Shown in pieces: positions 7,611-16,102 of a stretch of DNA of 64,000 nucleotides (positions are counted from its first letter, which is position 1; the number at the start of each line of letters is the position of its first letter). The translations under genes were made by a program, and so were the position numbers. The notes beneath the pieces were generated by a model, which ran no database searches, was not told the DNA's origin, and was given only the letters and a program-made list of their open reading frames with translations. Origin of the DNA: Bacteroides sp. 519 (lineage in GTDB: Bacteria > Bacteroidota > Bacteroidia > Bacteroidales > Bacteroidaceae). The stretch lies in assembly GCF_010500955.1 (NCBI RefSeq), contig NZ_QVMJ01000007.1:248001-312000 (forward strand), read 5' to 3'.

Positions 7611-10600
7611 TTAAAAATCTAGTTTTATATTAATACCCACATAACGCATTGCCGGCGAATTCAATGTTTCGGCATTACCTTCATATATGGCATCAGGATC
7701 GGAATACTTAAATTCTTTGGCCCAGAGCAACGGGTTTTGAGCTACAAGTGATAAATGTATATTGTTCATACCTATTACCTTTGAATAATGCTTTGGCATT
7801 TTATAACCCAATGCTATTTCGCGTATTTTAAAGAATGTCAAAGATTTAATGTTCTGACTACGTTTTGATCCATTCCAACAATGATATGTTTTTGTGTAAG
7901 CTTCGTAGCCTACTTCGGTGGTATTTGGGGCAAAAACGCGAGTATCTTGCAGTATATTTCCATAAGAATCGTACTTCACTTCACCCGAAACTACTACTAC
8001 TCCTTGTCCAACATAATTTTTCTGTCCGTTCACCACTTCATCATAACGCCATTGATTATCACTGTCTTTATGAGTACCCGAGTTCCACATGGCTTGTTCC
8101 AAACGGTTGTATGCTTTTCCACCTACACGTCCGTCGATAGAAATATCAAGTGTAAAATCTTTATAGCGAATATGGTTATTCCATCCCCATACCCAGCTGG
8201 CACGTTCATAACCGGCTTTTGTTGGATACTTGCTAGCCACAGGCATACCACCACTATGAATAATATTACCATCAGGATCTCTTTCCCAATCATATACTTC
8301 AAACCAATCCCAACGAGCACCTTTTTTTACCCATGGACGGTCGGTAGAATAATCCTCGTCTATTTTATTATAATAAATACGATCGCGCGACCAGTTAACG
8401 GTCGAAGTCCAGTCTACATCTTTGGTTTTAAAAATATCTCCGGCCAATGTTACTTCCCAACCTTTTTTGATATGCTCTTCTTTCGAATTAATCAACGAAG
8501 TATCGAAACCTGACCCATAACTAACCGAAGCCGATCTTTGAAGGTCATAGATAAGTTTGGTATAATAAGCAACATCCAATCGTACACGATTATTAAAGAA
8601 ATGTGCAACTGTTCCAACCTCAAATTCTTTTGAGCTTTGTGGAAGTATAGCAGCATCACGAATGGTACGGGTATAGGCAGCCGACGACTGACCAGCCCAT
8701 GCATTTTGGGTCAAACTATATACTTTGTTTATAGCATATACCGAAGCCGGAGTTTTGGAAACAGTCCACGAGCTTCTTGCTTTCCAGAAACTCAACCATT
8801 CGGGCATTTGCATCAGTTCTGTCAAAATAAGACTACCTGACACCGATGGATAGAAATAAGAACGTTCTCTCTCTTCCAACGTCGAAACCCAGTCGTTACG
8901 TCCTGTCACTTCCAAGAACACAGCACTTTTCCATGATACTTCGGCTTTTCCATAAAGACTGTTTGTTTGTCGGCGGGTAACACTGCTTGATGTGCCGGGC
9001 AATTCAACCGAAGCAGCCAACGAATAAAATCCGGGCACAGTTAAACCACCATTTGTTGTTGAATACTGGTATGCATAATCATAGTATGTTAATCCAGCTC
9101 CAAAGATACCTCCAACATTAAAATCTCCTAGTTTTTTATCGGCAATCAACAAAGCATCACCTGTGATACTGTAAGTTCTGTAATTGTATAAACGATAACT
9201 TCCTTTCCATGAATTACGAACATCGGCTGGTGTTTTATCCTGCGTACGATGGTTATAAAAGTCCGATCCTACCCGGGCAGTAGCTTTCAACCAATCTGTT
9301 AATTCGTAATTGGCATTGAACTGTGCATTTGCACGGCTTTGGTTAAAACTAGAGGTTACCTCGTTTGCCAACAAATACGGATTGTTATAGTCGGCATCAT
9401 AATGCCAGTTTTGTTTTTCATATTCTTTGCCTTTTACCCAATAGTTTTTAAAGTCGCGAACATCAAAATCGGTACCGGTCCATACAATCATGTTGTACAT
9501 ATAACCCAGTCCACTATATCCGGTTCCACGTGTTTGAGGAGAAAAACTCATATTAAAGTTAATCGAAGCATCCAATGATAGTTTACCTCTTTTCATATCA
9601 CCCGCCACCGTATAATTAAACCGGTTTAGCTTATTTCCCTGGAACTGTCCTTTGTCGTAAATATGGGTTATAGATGCTCTTACACTTCCTTCCTTACCTT
9701 TATAACTTACGTTTACGTTATTATTCAGGATAAAAGATGTTTCGAGGAAGTTTTTGAAGTTATTTTTCCCTTTCGATGTTAGTTCCATTTCTTTCCATTC
9801 GTAGGTATATGGATCGTATTGAACGGCGGTTCTACCAATATCCAGTTTATCTCCCCAGATATATTCACTTTTTTCTTGCAGATACTTACCACCCGATCCG
9901 CTACTGTACGATGATTGTACTTCCGGAAGTACCAAATGTCCCAGATTTAACATCGTATTACTATTCACACTTACCGTTACACCTTCTTTGGTTCCACGTT
10001 TTGTAGAGATCATCAATGCACCGGCCGAACCCTTAGCACCATATAACGCCGATGCTGTTGATCCTTTCAATACACTAATAGATTCAATATCGTCGGGAGA
10101 AAGCTGCCCTAATCCGGTGTTTTCGAAAGGTACTCCATCAATTACAATCAATGGCGATTCGCCACGAAGCAAAACAGTAGGAGATGAATTGAAATCATTT
10201 TTATTCAATATCGTTACACCCGCAATCTTACCGGTAAGTGAGGTCGCTATATTGGTACCTTTAACAGCTGTAAGTTCTTCACCACTTACTTTTTGTACCG
10301 AATATCCTAATGCTTTCTCGGATTTCTTGATACCAAGAGCTGTAACCACAACTTCTTCCAAACGTTTCGCATCTTCCTTAAGCACTATTTTAATAGTGGT
10401 CTGATTTCCAACAAGTACTTCTTGTGCAAGGTATCCGATGTATGTAATTTGCAAAACATCAGTTTCCGAAGCGTCCAAAGAAAATTTACCATTAACATCA
10501 GTTATAGTTCCTGTTGCTTTTCCTTTTACTACAACGTTGGCACCAATAACCGGTTCATCCAGTTCATCGACTATTGTTCCGGATATTTTTCTTACTGTTT

Positions 10601-11012
10601 GATCATAGCCCAAAGAAGCACTGGCTATAATTTTTTTAGTAGAAAGAATGATACTTTTATCAAGCACCGAATAACTTACATCAGTTCCTTCGAATAATCG
10701 ATTTAGAATTTCGAACACATTTTCTTTATTTACATCCAGAGAAACCAGCCGATCGGTATCAACAAGTGTGTTACTATAGAAAAACTTCAAATCTGTTTGT
10801 TTCTCAATTTTATCAAGTACATCCTGTACAGAACTGTTAGTTACATTAAATGTAAACTGCGTTGATTGACAATAACTATTAGAGGCATAGATCAATCCGC
10901 ACGTTAGTAATAACATGACAACCGAAACTTTCATACGCAGAGGGATTTTTTTTAGGAAAGTACAATGCCTACTTATTATCCTAAAATGTTGGATAATTGC
11001 ATAATTAATCAT
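7611..11012 (-). CDS. SusC/RagA TonB-dependent transporter with STN signalling domain
   Basis: This 1133-residue outer-membrane barrel imports ligands in partnership with SusD. After a long basic N-terminus and signal segment (MKVSVVMLLLTCGLIYASNSYCQ) comes an STN domain (about 55-130), which contacts the FecR anti-sigma factor. A carboxypeptidase-regulatory-like fold follows (about 143-222, ISGTIVDELDEPVIGANVVV), then the TonB-box region (EEVVVTALGIKK), the plug (LRGESPLIVIDGVP...) and the barrel, ending in INIKLDF. STN-bearing SusC proteins signal substrate occupancy through FecR to an ECF sigma factor, and both genes lie just upstream. The start may instead be the ATG 26 codons later; extended basic N-termini are common in this group. 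Confidence 0.93.
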   Translation of the reverse strand: MINYAIIQHFRIISRHCTFLKKIPLRMKVSVVMLLLTCGLIYASNSYCQSTQFTFNVTNSSVQDVLDKIEKQTDLKFFYSNTLVDTDRLVSLDVNKENVFEILNRLFEGTDVSYSVLDKSIILSTKKIIASASLGYDQTVRKISGTIVDELDEPVIGANVVVKGKATGTITDVNGKFSLDASETDVLQITYIGYLAQEVLVGNQTTIKIVLKEDAKRLEEVVVTALGIKKSEKALGYSVQKVSGEELTAVKGTNIATSLTGKIAGVTILNKNDFNSSPTVLLRGESPLIVIDGVPFENTGLGQLSPDDIESISVLKGSTASALYGAKGSAGALMISTKRGTKEGVTVSVNSNTMLNLGHLVLPEVQSSYSSGSGGKYLQEKSEYIWGDKLDIGRTAVQYDPYTYEWKEMELTSKGKNNFKNFLETSFILNNNVNVSYKGKEGSVRASITHIYDKGQFQGNKLNRFNYTVAGDMKRGKLSLDASINFNMSFSPQTRGTGYSGLGYMYNMIVWTGTDFDVRDFKNYWVKGKEYEKQNWHYDADYNNPYLLANEVTSSFNQSRANAQFNANYELTDWLKATARVGSDFYNHRTQDKTPADVRNSWKGSYRLYNYRTYSITGDALLIADKKLGDFNVGGIFGAGLTYYDYAYQYSTTNGGLTVPGFYSLAASVELPGTSSSVTRRQTNSLYGKAEVSWKSAVFLEVTGRNDWVSTLEERERSYFYPSVSGSLILTELMQMPEWLSFWKARSSWTVSKTPASVYAINKVYSLTQNAWAGQSSAAYTRTIRDAAILPQSSKEFEVGTVAHFFNNRVRLDVAYYTKLIYDLQRSASVSYGSGFDTSLINSKEEHIKKGWEVTLAGDIFKTKDVDWTSTVNWSRDRIYYNKIDEDYSTDRPWVKKGARWDWFEVYDWERDPDGNIIHSGGMPVASKYPTKAGYERASWVWGWNNHIRYKDFTLDISIDGRVGGKAYNRLEQAMWNSGTHKDSDNQWRYDEVVNGQKNYVGQGVVVVSGEVKYDSYGNILQDTRVFAPNTTEVGYEAYTKTYHCWNGSKRSQNIKSLTFFKIREIALGYKMPKHYSKVIGMNNIHLSLVAQNPLLWAKEFKYSDPDAIYEGNAETLNSPAMRYVGINIKLDF

Positions 11013-11052
11013 AGATTTGTGTGATTTTTTAGTTTAAAAAAATAGTTAACAA

Positions 11053-11113
11053 AGCTTGTCGCCAAACAAGCTAACAGTTTTCATACGAGAAAGTCGCCAA
11101 ACTTTCTCGTATG
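11053..11113. repeat. two adjacent hairpins with the same loop in the fecR-susC gap
   Basis: The first hairpin is AGCTTGT (11053-11059), loop CGCCAA, ACAAGCT. The second is CATACGAGAAAGT (11082-11094), loop CGCCAA, ACTTTCTCGTATG, with perfect 13-bp arms. The stems are unrelated but both tips read GTCGCCAAAC. On the transcribed minus strand the shorter hairpin is followed by a T-rich stretch, so the pair could attenuate susC transcription relative to fecR. Confidence 0.8.
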
Positions 11114-11189
11114 TTTTTGTTTAAGGAGGATAAAATCGTCTCATGTTTTTTTCATTTAAGTTTAACAACCAAAGGTCTTCAAGTGTTTA

Positions 11190-12191
11190 TCAGAAAAGCT
11201 CTACTTGCTTTTTTTTCTTTACTCCATGTTCGTTTGATTTACAGGTAATAATCCGGTAACGAATACCTGTTGATAGTTTCAGGCCTTCTAACACATCATC
11301 CAACTGCTGCTCATCGAATGTACCTGTATATGTATTATTCTTTAAATCCTTATTCAGTATAATGAAATCAACATCAAAACGTTTGGACAATATTTTTATC
11401 ATTTCTTCCAGTGGAGTTTTCCTTAACACCACTTTCATATCTTTCCATGCCACATTTACCAATACTGGTACTTCTTCCGATTCAAACAACAGATTTTTTT
11501 TATTATACATTGCTCTTTCACCAGGATGTAATATCTGGGAAGTTTCCCTGCCTTCTTGCGAGTAATACTTCACCTCAACTTTACCTGTAACCAAGGTGGT
11601 AGATATATAGTCATCATCAGGGTAAGCCTCTACATTAAACTCGGTACCCAGCACTTCTACTTTTACATCGGAGGCAGTTTCGACTACAAATTTTTGCTTT
11701 TTACTCTTTGTTACTGCAAAATAGGCCTCGCCCTCCAAATGCACTTTACGAGTATTACCGGAAAAGTTTACCGGACACTTCAGGTAAGAGGAAGAATTAA
11801 GCCATACTTCTGAGTTATCCGGCAATTTAAAAGAGGCCACCATACCCGGATTAGTACGAAATTCAAGATAATGATCTGCTTCTTTTTGAAGAAGAAAATA
11901 AAGTGTTGTACATAATAAAGGAATTGCCAATATAGCTGCTATACGCTGAAACTGATAAATGAATGATTTCTGATTCCTATTACATCCTATTTTCTTATTT
12001 ACTTTCTTTAGTGCTTCTACCGGGTTTGTTTTCCGAATTTGCTGCAATGTTTGGGTTGAATAATATATATAGTAAATGTCTTCTGCTATTTTTCTGTTTT
12101 CGTCGGATTCATTGAACCAAGCTTCTACCTGTTGCTCTTGAAGCGCATCAAGTGACCTTGTGAAATATTTTAAGAGTATATTTTCGTCCAT
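11190..12191 (-). CDS. FecR-family anti-sigma factor
   Basis: This inner-membrane regulator of 333 residues has a cytoplasmic anti-sigma segment (1-80), one transmembrane helix (about 82-102, RIAAILAIPLLCTTLYFLL) and a periplasmic FecR domain (about 110-215, DNSEVWLNSSSYLKCPVNF and GEAYFAV). A C-terminal DUF4974-like fold follows, with TPLEEMIKILSKRFDVDF. It should hold the ECF sigma factor inactive until the STN domain of the loaded SusC touches its periplasmic end. It is transcribed with susC-susD and diverges from the sigma gene across an array of promoter-like boxes. Confidence 0.93.
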   Translation of the reverse strand: MDENILLKYFTRSLDALQEQQVEAWFNESDENRKIAEDIYYIYYSTQTLQQIRKTNPVEALKKVNKKIGCNRNQKSFIYQFQRIAAILAIPLLCTTLYFLLQKEADHYLEFRTNPGMVASFKLPDNSEVWLNSSSYLKCPVNFSGNTRKVHLEGEAYFAVTKSKKQKFVVETASDVKVEVLGTEFNVEAYPDDDYISTTLVTGKVEVKYYSQEGRETSQILHPGERAMYNKKNLLFESEEVPVLVNVAWKDMKVVLRKTPLEEMIKILSKRFDVDFIILNKDLKNNTYTGTFDEQQLDDVLEGLKLSTGIRYRIITCKSNEHGVKKKKQVELF

Positions 12192-12310
12192 TATTCTGTT
12201 GTCTTTATTATAAGACTATCGATATTGAGAACCTCCTAAACTTAAAACTGTTTTTTTTCTGTTTAAGGCTATTTTTTTGAAATGCAGAGAACTATACACA
12301 CTTCGGTTTC

Positions 12311-12457
12311 GTACCACGCTTGTGGTACAAAAGTACCATGCTTATGATACAAAAGTGTCTTAGGCGTGGTACTTTTGTATCACCCTGCGTGGTACTTTTG
12401 TACCAAGCTTAGAAATTTAGTGGTACTTTTGTATCAGTATTAAAAAACCAGTGGTAC
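12311..12457. repeat. array of GTGGTACTTTTGTA units between fecR and the sigma gene
   Basis: GTGGTAC units start at 12366, 12389, 12420 and 12451, and inverted units lie at 12311-12357, giving an imperfect palindrome. Each full unit contains TACTTTTG (plus strand at 12370, 12393, 12424; minus strand at 12328-12335). That is the same octamer as the sigma gene's own -7 box at 12541, and one unit shares the longer string TACTTTTGTAT with it. The units could be regulator sites, duplicated promoter boxes or RNA hairpins. Confidence 0.85.
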
Positions 12458-12517
12458 TGTAATTTGCTGATTATCAAAATTGTTACTTAAATGATTTGAT
12501 AAAGTCCAAGTTAGTTA

Positions 12518-12548
12518 TTTGGGCATTCAACTTAATTGCTTACTTTTG
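12518..12548 (+). promoter_or_regulatory. promoter for the ECF sigma gene
   Basis: TTTG at 12518-12521, a 19-base spacer and TACTTTTG at 12541-12548 fit the Bacteroidota consensus well. The start codon follows about 45 bases later. Confidence 0.75.
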
Positions 12549-12592
12549 TATAGACCGTAGATTAAAAGCAAGATGACCTTATTATAATACAG

Positions 12593-13165
12593 ATGGACCT
12601 CAAAACGGCAAACGATACGATCTTAATAGAACACTTACAAAAAGGAAATAAAAAAGCGTTTGATATTCTGTTTACGAAATATTATTCGCCGCTATGTGCA
12701 TTTGCAAATCAGTATGTTGATTTTGAAGACTCTGAAGAAATCGTACAAGATATTATGGTATGGTTCTGGGAAAATAGAGAAACATTTGTATTTGAGGTTT
12801 CGCTAAAAGGCTATTTGTTTAAAATGGTGAAGAATAAATGCTTTACTTTAATAACCAGAAATGAAATAAAACAACGGGTTTTATCTACCTTACACCAAAA
12901 GATGCAGGAAAAGTTTGATAATCCTGATTTCTATGACGAAGAAGAACTATCAAATAAGATTAAAAACGCAATATCCAAACTACCTGAAGCATATCGCGAA
13001 GCATTTGTATTACACCGTTTTCACAACATGACTTATAAACAAATAGCCGAACGCTTACAAGTATCTACTAAAACAGTAGACTACCGCATTTGCCAGGCAT
13101 TGAAAACACTTCGCATAGAATTGAAAGATTATATTTGGTTGCTGGCTATGTGGCTAGATTTATAA
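12593..13165 (+). CDS. ECF RNA polymerase sigma factor (Bacteroidota RagA-linked type)
   Basis: This 190-residue sigma factor has region 2 at about 20-95 (LFTKYYSPLCAFANQYV, DSEEIVQDIMVWFWENRE) and region 4 at about 138-185 (LPEAYREAFVLHRFHNMTY, IAERLQVSTKTVDYRICQAL). It would direct transcription of the divergent fecR-susC-susD operon when FecR is released. It lacks sigma region 3, as expected. Its own promoter is of the housekeeping type, so the sigma factor is probably made constitutively and held by FecR. The next gene starts eight bases after the stop, so both share a transcript. Confidence 0.94.
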   Translation: MDLKTANDTILIEHLQKGNKKAFDILFTKYYSPLCAFANQYVDFEDSEEIVQDIMVWFWENRETFVFEVSLKGYLFKMVKNKCFTLITRNEIKQRVLSTLHQKMQEKFDNPDFYDEEELSNKIKNAISKLPEAYREAFVLHRFHNMTYKQIAERLQVSTKTVDYRICQALKTLRIELKDYIWLLAMWLDL

Positions 13166-13173
13166 AAAAAAAT

Positions 13174-14070
13174 ATGATAATTGCAGATTTACATATCCAT
13201 TCCGAGCATAGCAGTGACGGTGAAGAACTGGTTGCTTGCATCACTCACACATGTTTGCACAAAGGTATTAAGCACTTTTCCATTACCGACCATAACTCGG
13301 TAAAAGGAACAGCCCAAGCAATTTATTTTGCTGGGAACAAGGATATTCACTTTATTCCGGGAATTGAGATTGACTGCAATTATCAGGGAACAGATTTGCA
13401 TGTGCTTGGTTACAACATCAACTGGCAATCGGATGATTTTGCTGTACTCGAAAAAGAGATTCATGATAAAGTAATGGATTCTTTTTCTGAAATGATAAGC
13501 AATATTCAACGTTTAGGTTTTGTTATTAATGCAGATGCTGTACGCAACAAAGCTGGCAACAAACTACCTACCGGAGAACTAATTGCCGAAGTTATGCTAT
13601 CCGACGAGCAATATTATTCTCCACTATTGTTACCATATATGCAAGGTGGCGAACGAAGTGATATGCCTTATATTAACTTCTATCTCGATTACTTTGCACA
13701 AGGAAAACCTGCCTTTGTACCTGTGGAATATATGTCGTATCAAGATACTATTGCTTTGATTAAAGACAATGGAGGTACAGCAATAGTTGCTCATCCGGGA
13801 TTGAATCTGAAGAACAAGGAAGTTATTGCGGAAGAATTATTAAGCAAGGGTGCCGAAGGACTAGAGGTCTTTAATAACTACCACACTTTGGAACAAATCA
13901 GTTATTTTGGTTCGCTGGTTCAACAAAAATCTGCTATTATGACGTGTGGAAGCGATTTCCATGGAAAAACCAAGCCACTAATTCAATTAGGACAGTTTAA
14001 TAAAGATAATAAATTTGAGGAATATTTAGATAATTCAATTCGACGGCTTTTTACTTTTTCTGAGATATGA
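13174..14070 (+). CDS. PHP-domain metal-dependent phosphoesterase
   Basis: The start at 13174 gives 298 residues beginning MIIADLHIHSEHSSDG, the first PHP motif; an upstream in-frame start would overlap the sigma gene and add no family sequence. Further metal motifs are SITDHNSV, the GIEID segment, VAHPG and CGSDFHG. PHP proteins hydrolyse phosphate esters with two or three metal ions; relatives include nucleoside 3',5'-bisphosphate phosphatases and histidinol phosphatase, so the substrate is open. It sits eight bases behind the ECF sigma gene, an uncommon partner. Its last codons (TTT-TCT-GAG-ATA) form the left end of an inverted repeat whose mate is at 14379-14388. Confidence 0.88.
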   Translation: MIIADLHIHSEHSSDGEELVACITHTCLHKGIKHFSITDHNSVKGTAQAIYFAGNKDIHFIPGIEIDCNYQGTDLHVLGYNINWQSDDFAVLEKEIHDKVMDSFSEMISNIQRLGFVINADAVRNKAGNKLPTGELIAEVMLSDEQYYSPLLLPYMQGGERSDMPYINFYLDYFAQGKPAFVPVEYMSYQDTIALIKDNGGTAIVAHPGLNLKNKEVIAEELLSKGAEGLEVFNNYHTLEQISYFGSLVQQKSAIMTCGSDFHGKTKPLIQLGQFNKDNKFEEYLDNSIRRLFTFSEI

Positions 14071-14388
14071 TTATTCTCTATTTTCATTATTCATTCGGTT
14101 ATCTCAGGGAATCCCTTTGGGATTCAATTTGAATAACCCCCAGTGAAGCGAAGCGAAGCGACTGGGGGTAGATAAATCACTCACTCGCATGGGAACCCGA
14201 TAAGGGTTCAATTGGAGATTCAACACCTTCGGCGTTGATGAAATTGAGTCTATTCCTCCACCCCAGTCGCTTCACTGGGGGTTATTCAAATTTTACCCTA
14301 AGGGTAATTGCTTGAACTCTTTGTTTCAATTCAGCCACTAACTGAACCAGATGAGTATGAATAATGCAGGCTAGATTAATCTCAGAAA
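14057..14388. repeat. nested inverted repeats after the PHP gene
   Basis: The outer pair is TTTCTGAGAT (14057-14066) and ATCTCAGAAA (14379-14388). A perfect 25-bp pair sits inside (14127-14151 and 14267-14291), starting ATTTGAATAACCCCCAGTG. The interior holds small hairpins such as GAATCCCTTTGGGATTC, GAACCCGATAAGGGTTC, CAACACCTTCGGCGTTG and ACCCTAAGGGT. ATGAATAATGCAGG near the right end matches the terminal motif of the element at 5919-6050. No gene is visible here. Confidence 0.8.
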
Positions 14389-14425
14389 TTTTCGCCTTTA
14401 TCCTCCATTTTTTCGTTTTACCTCA

Positions 14426-14454
14426 TTGATATAAAAGAAGTATTAATAATTTTG
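14426..14454 (+). promoter_or_regulatory. promoter for the polyferredoxin operon
   Basis: TTG at 14426-14428 and TAATTTTG at 14447-14454 are 18 bases apart and match the Bacteroidota consensus. The start codon is about 100 bases downstream. Confidence 0.6.
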
Positions 14455-14551
14455 TGTTTCTTTGAGAATAAATCAGCGAACAAACAAAATAGTTTAAACA
14501 CTGGGGTAGTAAAATTCAAGAGAATAGACCAAATAAAATAAAAGACTAATT

Positions 14552-16066
14552 ATGTTACGTAAAATCAGACTGACCGCTGCTGTGGTCTTCTTTACCATTA
14601 TCACCCTGTTGTTCCTCGATTTCACCGGAACAATACATGGTTGGTTTGGATGGATGGCCAAAATCCAGTTTCTCCCTGCTATACTGGCGCTGAATGTAGG
14701 GGTTGTTGTTTTCTTAGTTGTGCTTACTTTACTCTTCGGACGTATTTATTGTTCGGTAATCTGTCCGATGGGGGTATTTCAGGATATTATTGCCTGGGGC
14801 AGCAAGAAAAGAAAAAAGAAAAAGAAATCACCTTACAACTACTCGCCTGCTATTAACTGGCTGCGTTACGGAGCATTAGGGGTGTTTATTATTACGTTGG
14901 TTGCAAGCGTCGACTCTACATTTACGTTACTTGCTCCTTACAGTTCGTACGGACGTATTGCAAATAACCTGTTTGCTCCCATCTGGCAATGGGGAAACAA
15001 TCTGCTGGCTTATCTGGCGGAGCGTGCCAACAGTTATGCTTTCTACGAAGTAGATGTATGGATAAAAAGTTTATCAACCTTTATAGTAGCTGCTGTTACT
15101 CTTATTGTAATTTTTATACTGGCATGGCGCTATGGACGTACTTATTGCAACACCATTTGTCCGGTAGGCACCGTACTGGGATTTCTTTCGCGTTTTTCAC
15201 TTTTCCGTATAACCATAGATGCCGATAAATGCAATAAATGCAGCCTCTGCTCACGCAATTGTAAAGCATCGTGCATTGATTATAAGGAATATAAAATAGA
15301 TAACAGCCGTTGTGTTACATGCATGAATTGTGTAGAAAAATGCAACAAGGGAGCTATTACCTATAAGCTACGTTACGGAAAAAACAAACCGGCAACAAAC
15401 GTTGCTACACAAACTGAAACCGCAGTGCAAGAGCAAATTAATGACACCCGTCGTGGGTTTCTTTCGATAGCGGCCGTTGTAGCCACAACATCTGTATTGA
15501 AAGCACAAGAAAAAGGTGATGGAGGTTTGGCAGTGATAGCAGATAAGAAGATTCCCGACCGTGAAACACCTATTGTACCAGCCGGAGCATTAAGCCTGCG
15601 CAATATGGCACAACATTGCACCGCCTGCCAGCTATGTGTTTCGGTTTGCCCCAATCAGGTGCTTCGTCCATCAAGCAATTGGTCGACTATGATGCAGCCG
15701 GAAATATCGTACGAGCGCGGTTATTGCCGTCCTGAGTGCACTAAGTGCTCCGAAGTTTGTCCTGCGGGTGCTATACGCAAGATTACCAAAGAAGAAAAAT
15801 CTTCTATCCAGGTTGGTCATGCAGTATGGATTAAACAAAACTGTGTAGTATTCAGAGATAATATGGAATGTGGCAACTGTGCACGCCATTGTCCTGCAGC
15901 AGCAATCCAGATGGTTGCTTCGGATCCGGAAAATCAGAAATCCCTTAAAATCCCTGTAGTGAATACCGAGCGCTGTATTGGTTGTGGAGCCTGTGAGAAT
16001 CTGTGTCCGTCGCGTCCGTTCAGTGCTATTTATGTGGAGGGCCATTCAATGCACCGTATAATTTAA
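14552..16066 (+). CDS. NapH-like membrane polyferredoxin with internal Tat-like motif
   Basis: This 504-residue electron carrier begins with membrane helices (about 8-26, 40-63, 103-122, 173-193). They carry two NapH-type CxxxCP motifs at 67-71 (CSVICP) and 199-203 (CNTICP). Ferredoxin clusters follow: CNKCSLCSRNC (227-237), CVTCMNCVEKC (254-264), CTACQLCVSVCP (356-367), CRPECTKCSEVCP (392-404), CGNCARHCP (440-448) and CIGCGACENLCP (475-486). Between the second and third cluster group, a twin-arginine stretch RRGFLSIAAVVATT (300-313) resembles a Tat signal or anchor. It looks like NapH fused to a NapG-like exported ferredoxin. It likely passes electrons from the quinone pool to a periplasmic partner, and the reductase gene 36 bases downstream is the obvious candidate. 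Confidence 0.85.
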   Translation: MLRKIRLTAAVVFFTIITLLFLDFTGTIHGWFGWMAKIQFLPAILALNVGVVVFLVVLTLLFGRIYCSVICPMGVFQDIIAWGSKKRKKKKKSPYNYSPAINWLRYGALGVFIITLVASVDSTFTLLAPYSSYGRIANNLFAPIWQWGNNLLAYLAERANSYAFYEVDVWIKSLSTFIVAAVTLIVIFILAWRYGRTYCNTICPVGTVLGFLSRFSLFRITIDADKCNKCSLCSRNCKASCIDYKEYKIDNSRCVTCMNCVEKCNKGAITYKLRYGKNKPATNVATQTETAVQEQINDTRRGFLSIAAVVATTSVLKAQEKGDGGLAVIADKKIPDRETPIVPAGALSLRNMAQHCTACQLCVSVCPNQVLRPSSNWSTMMQPEISYERGYCRPECTKCSEVCPAGAIRKITKEEKSSIQVGHAVWIKQNCVVFRDNMECGNCARHCPAAAIQMVASDPENQKSLKIPVVNTERCIGCGACENLCPSRPFSAIYVEGHSMHRII

Positions 16067-16102
16067 TCGATTTTTGACACCTTCTTATTAAACACAAAAA
16101 AT

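Noticed and set aside
7865..8513. 210-residue plus-strand frame inside susC
   Set aside because: It is antisense to conserved barrel sequence and has no recognisable start context or motifs.
13090..13173. Upstream start for the PHP gene
   Set aside because: It overlaps the sigma gene's conserved region 4 and adds no PHP sequence; MIIADLHIHSEH at 13174 is the natural start.
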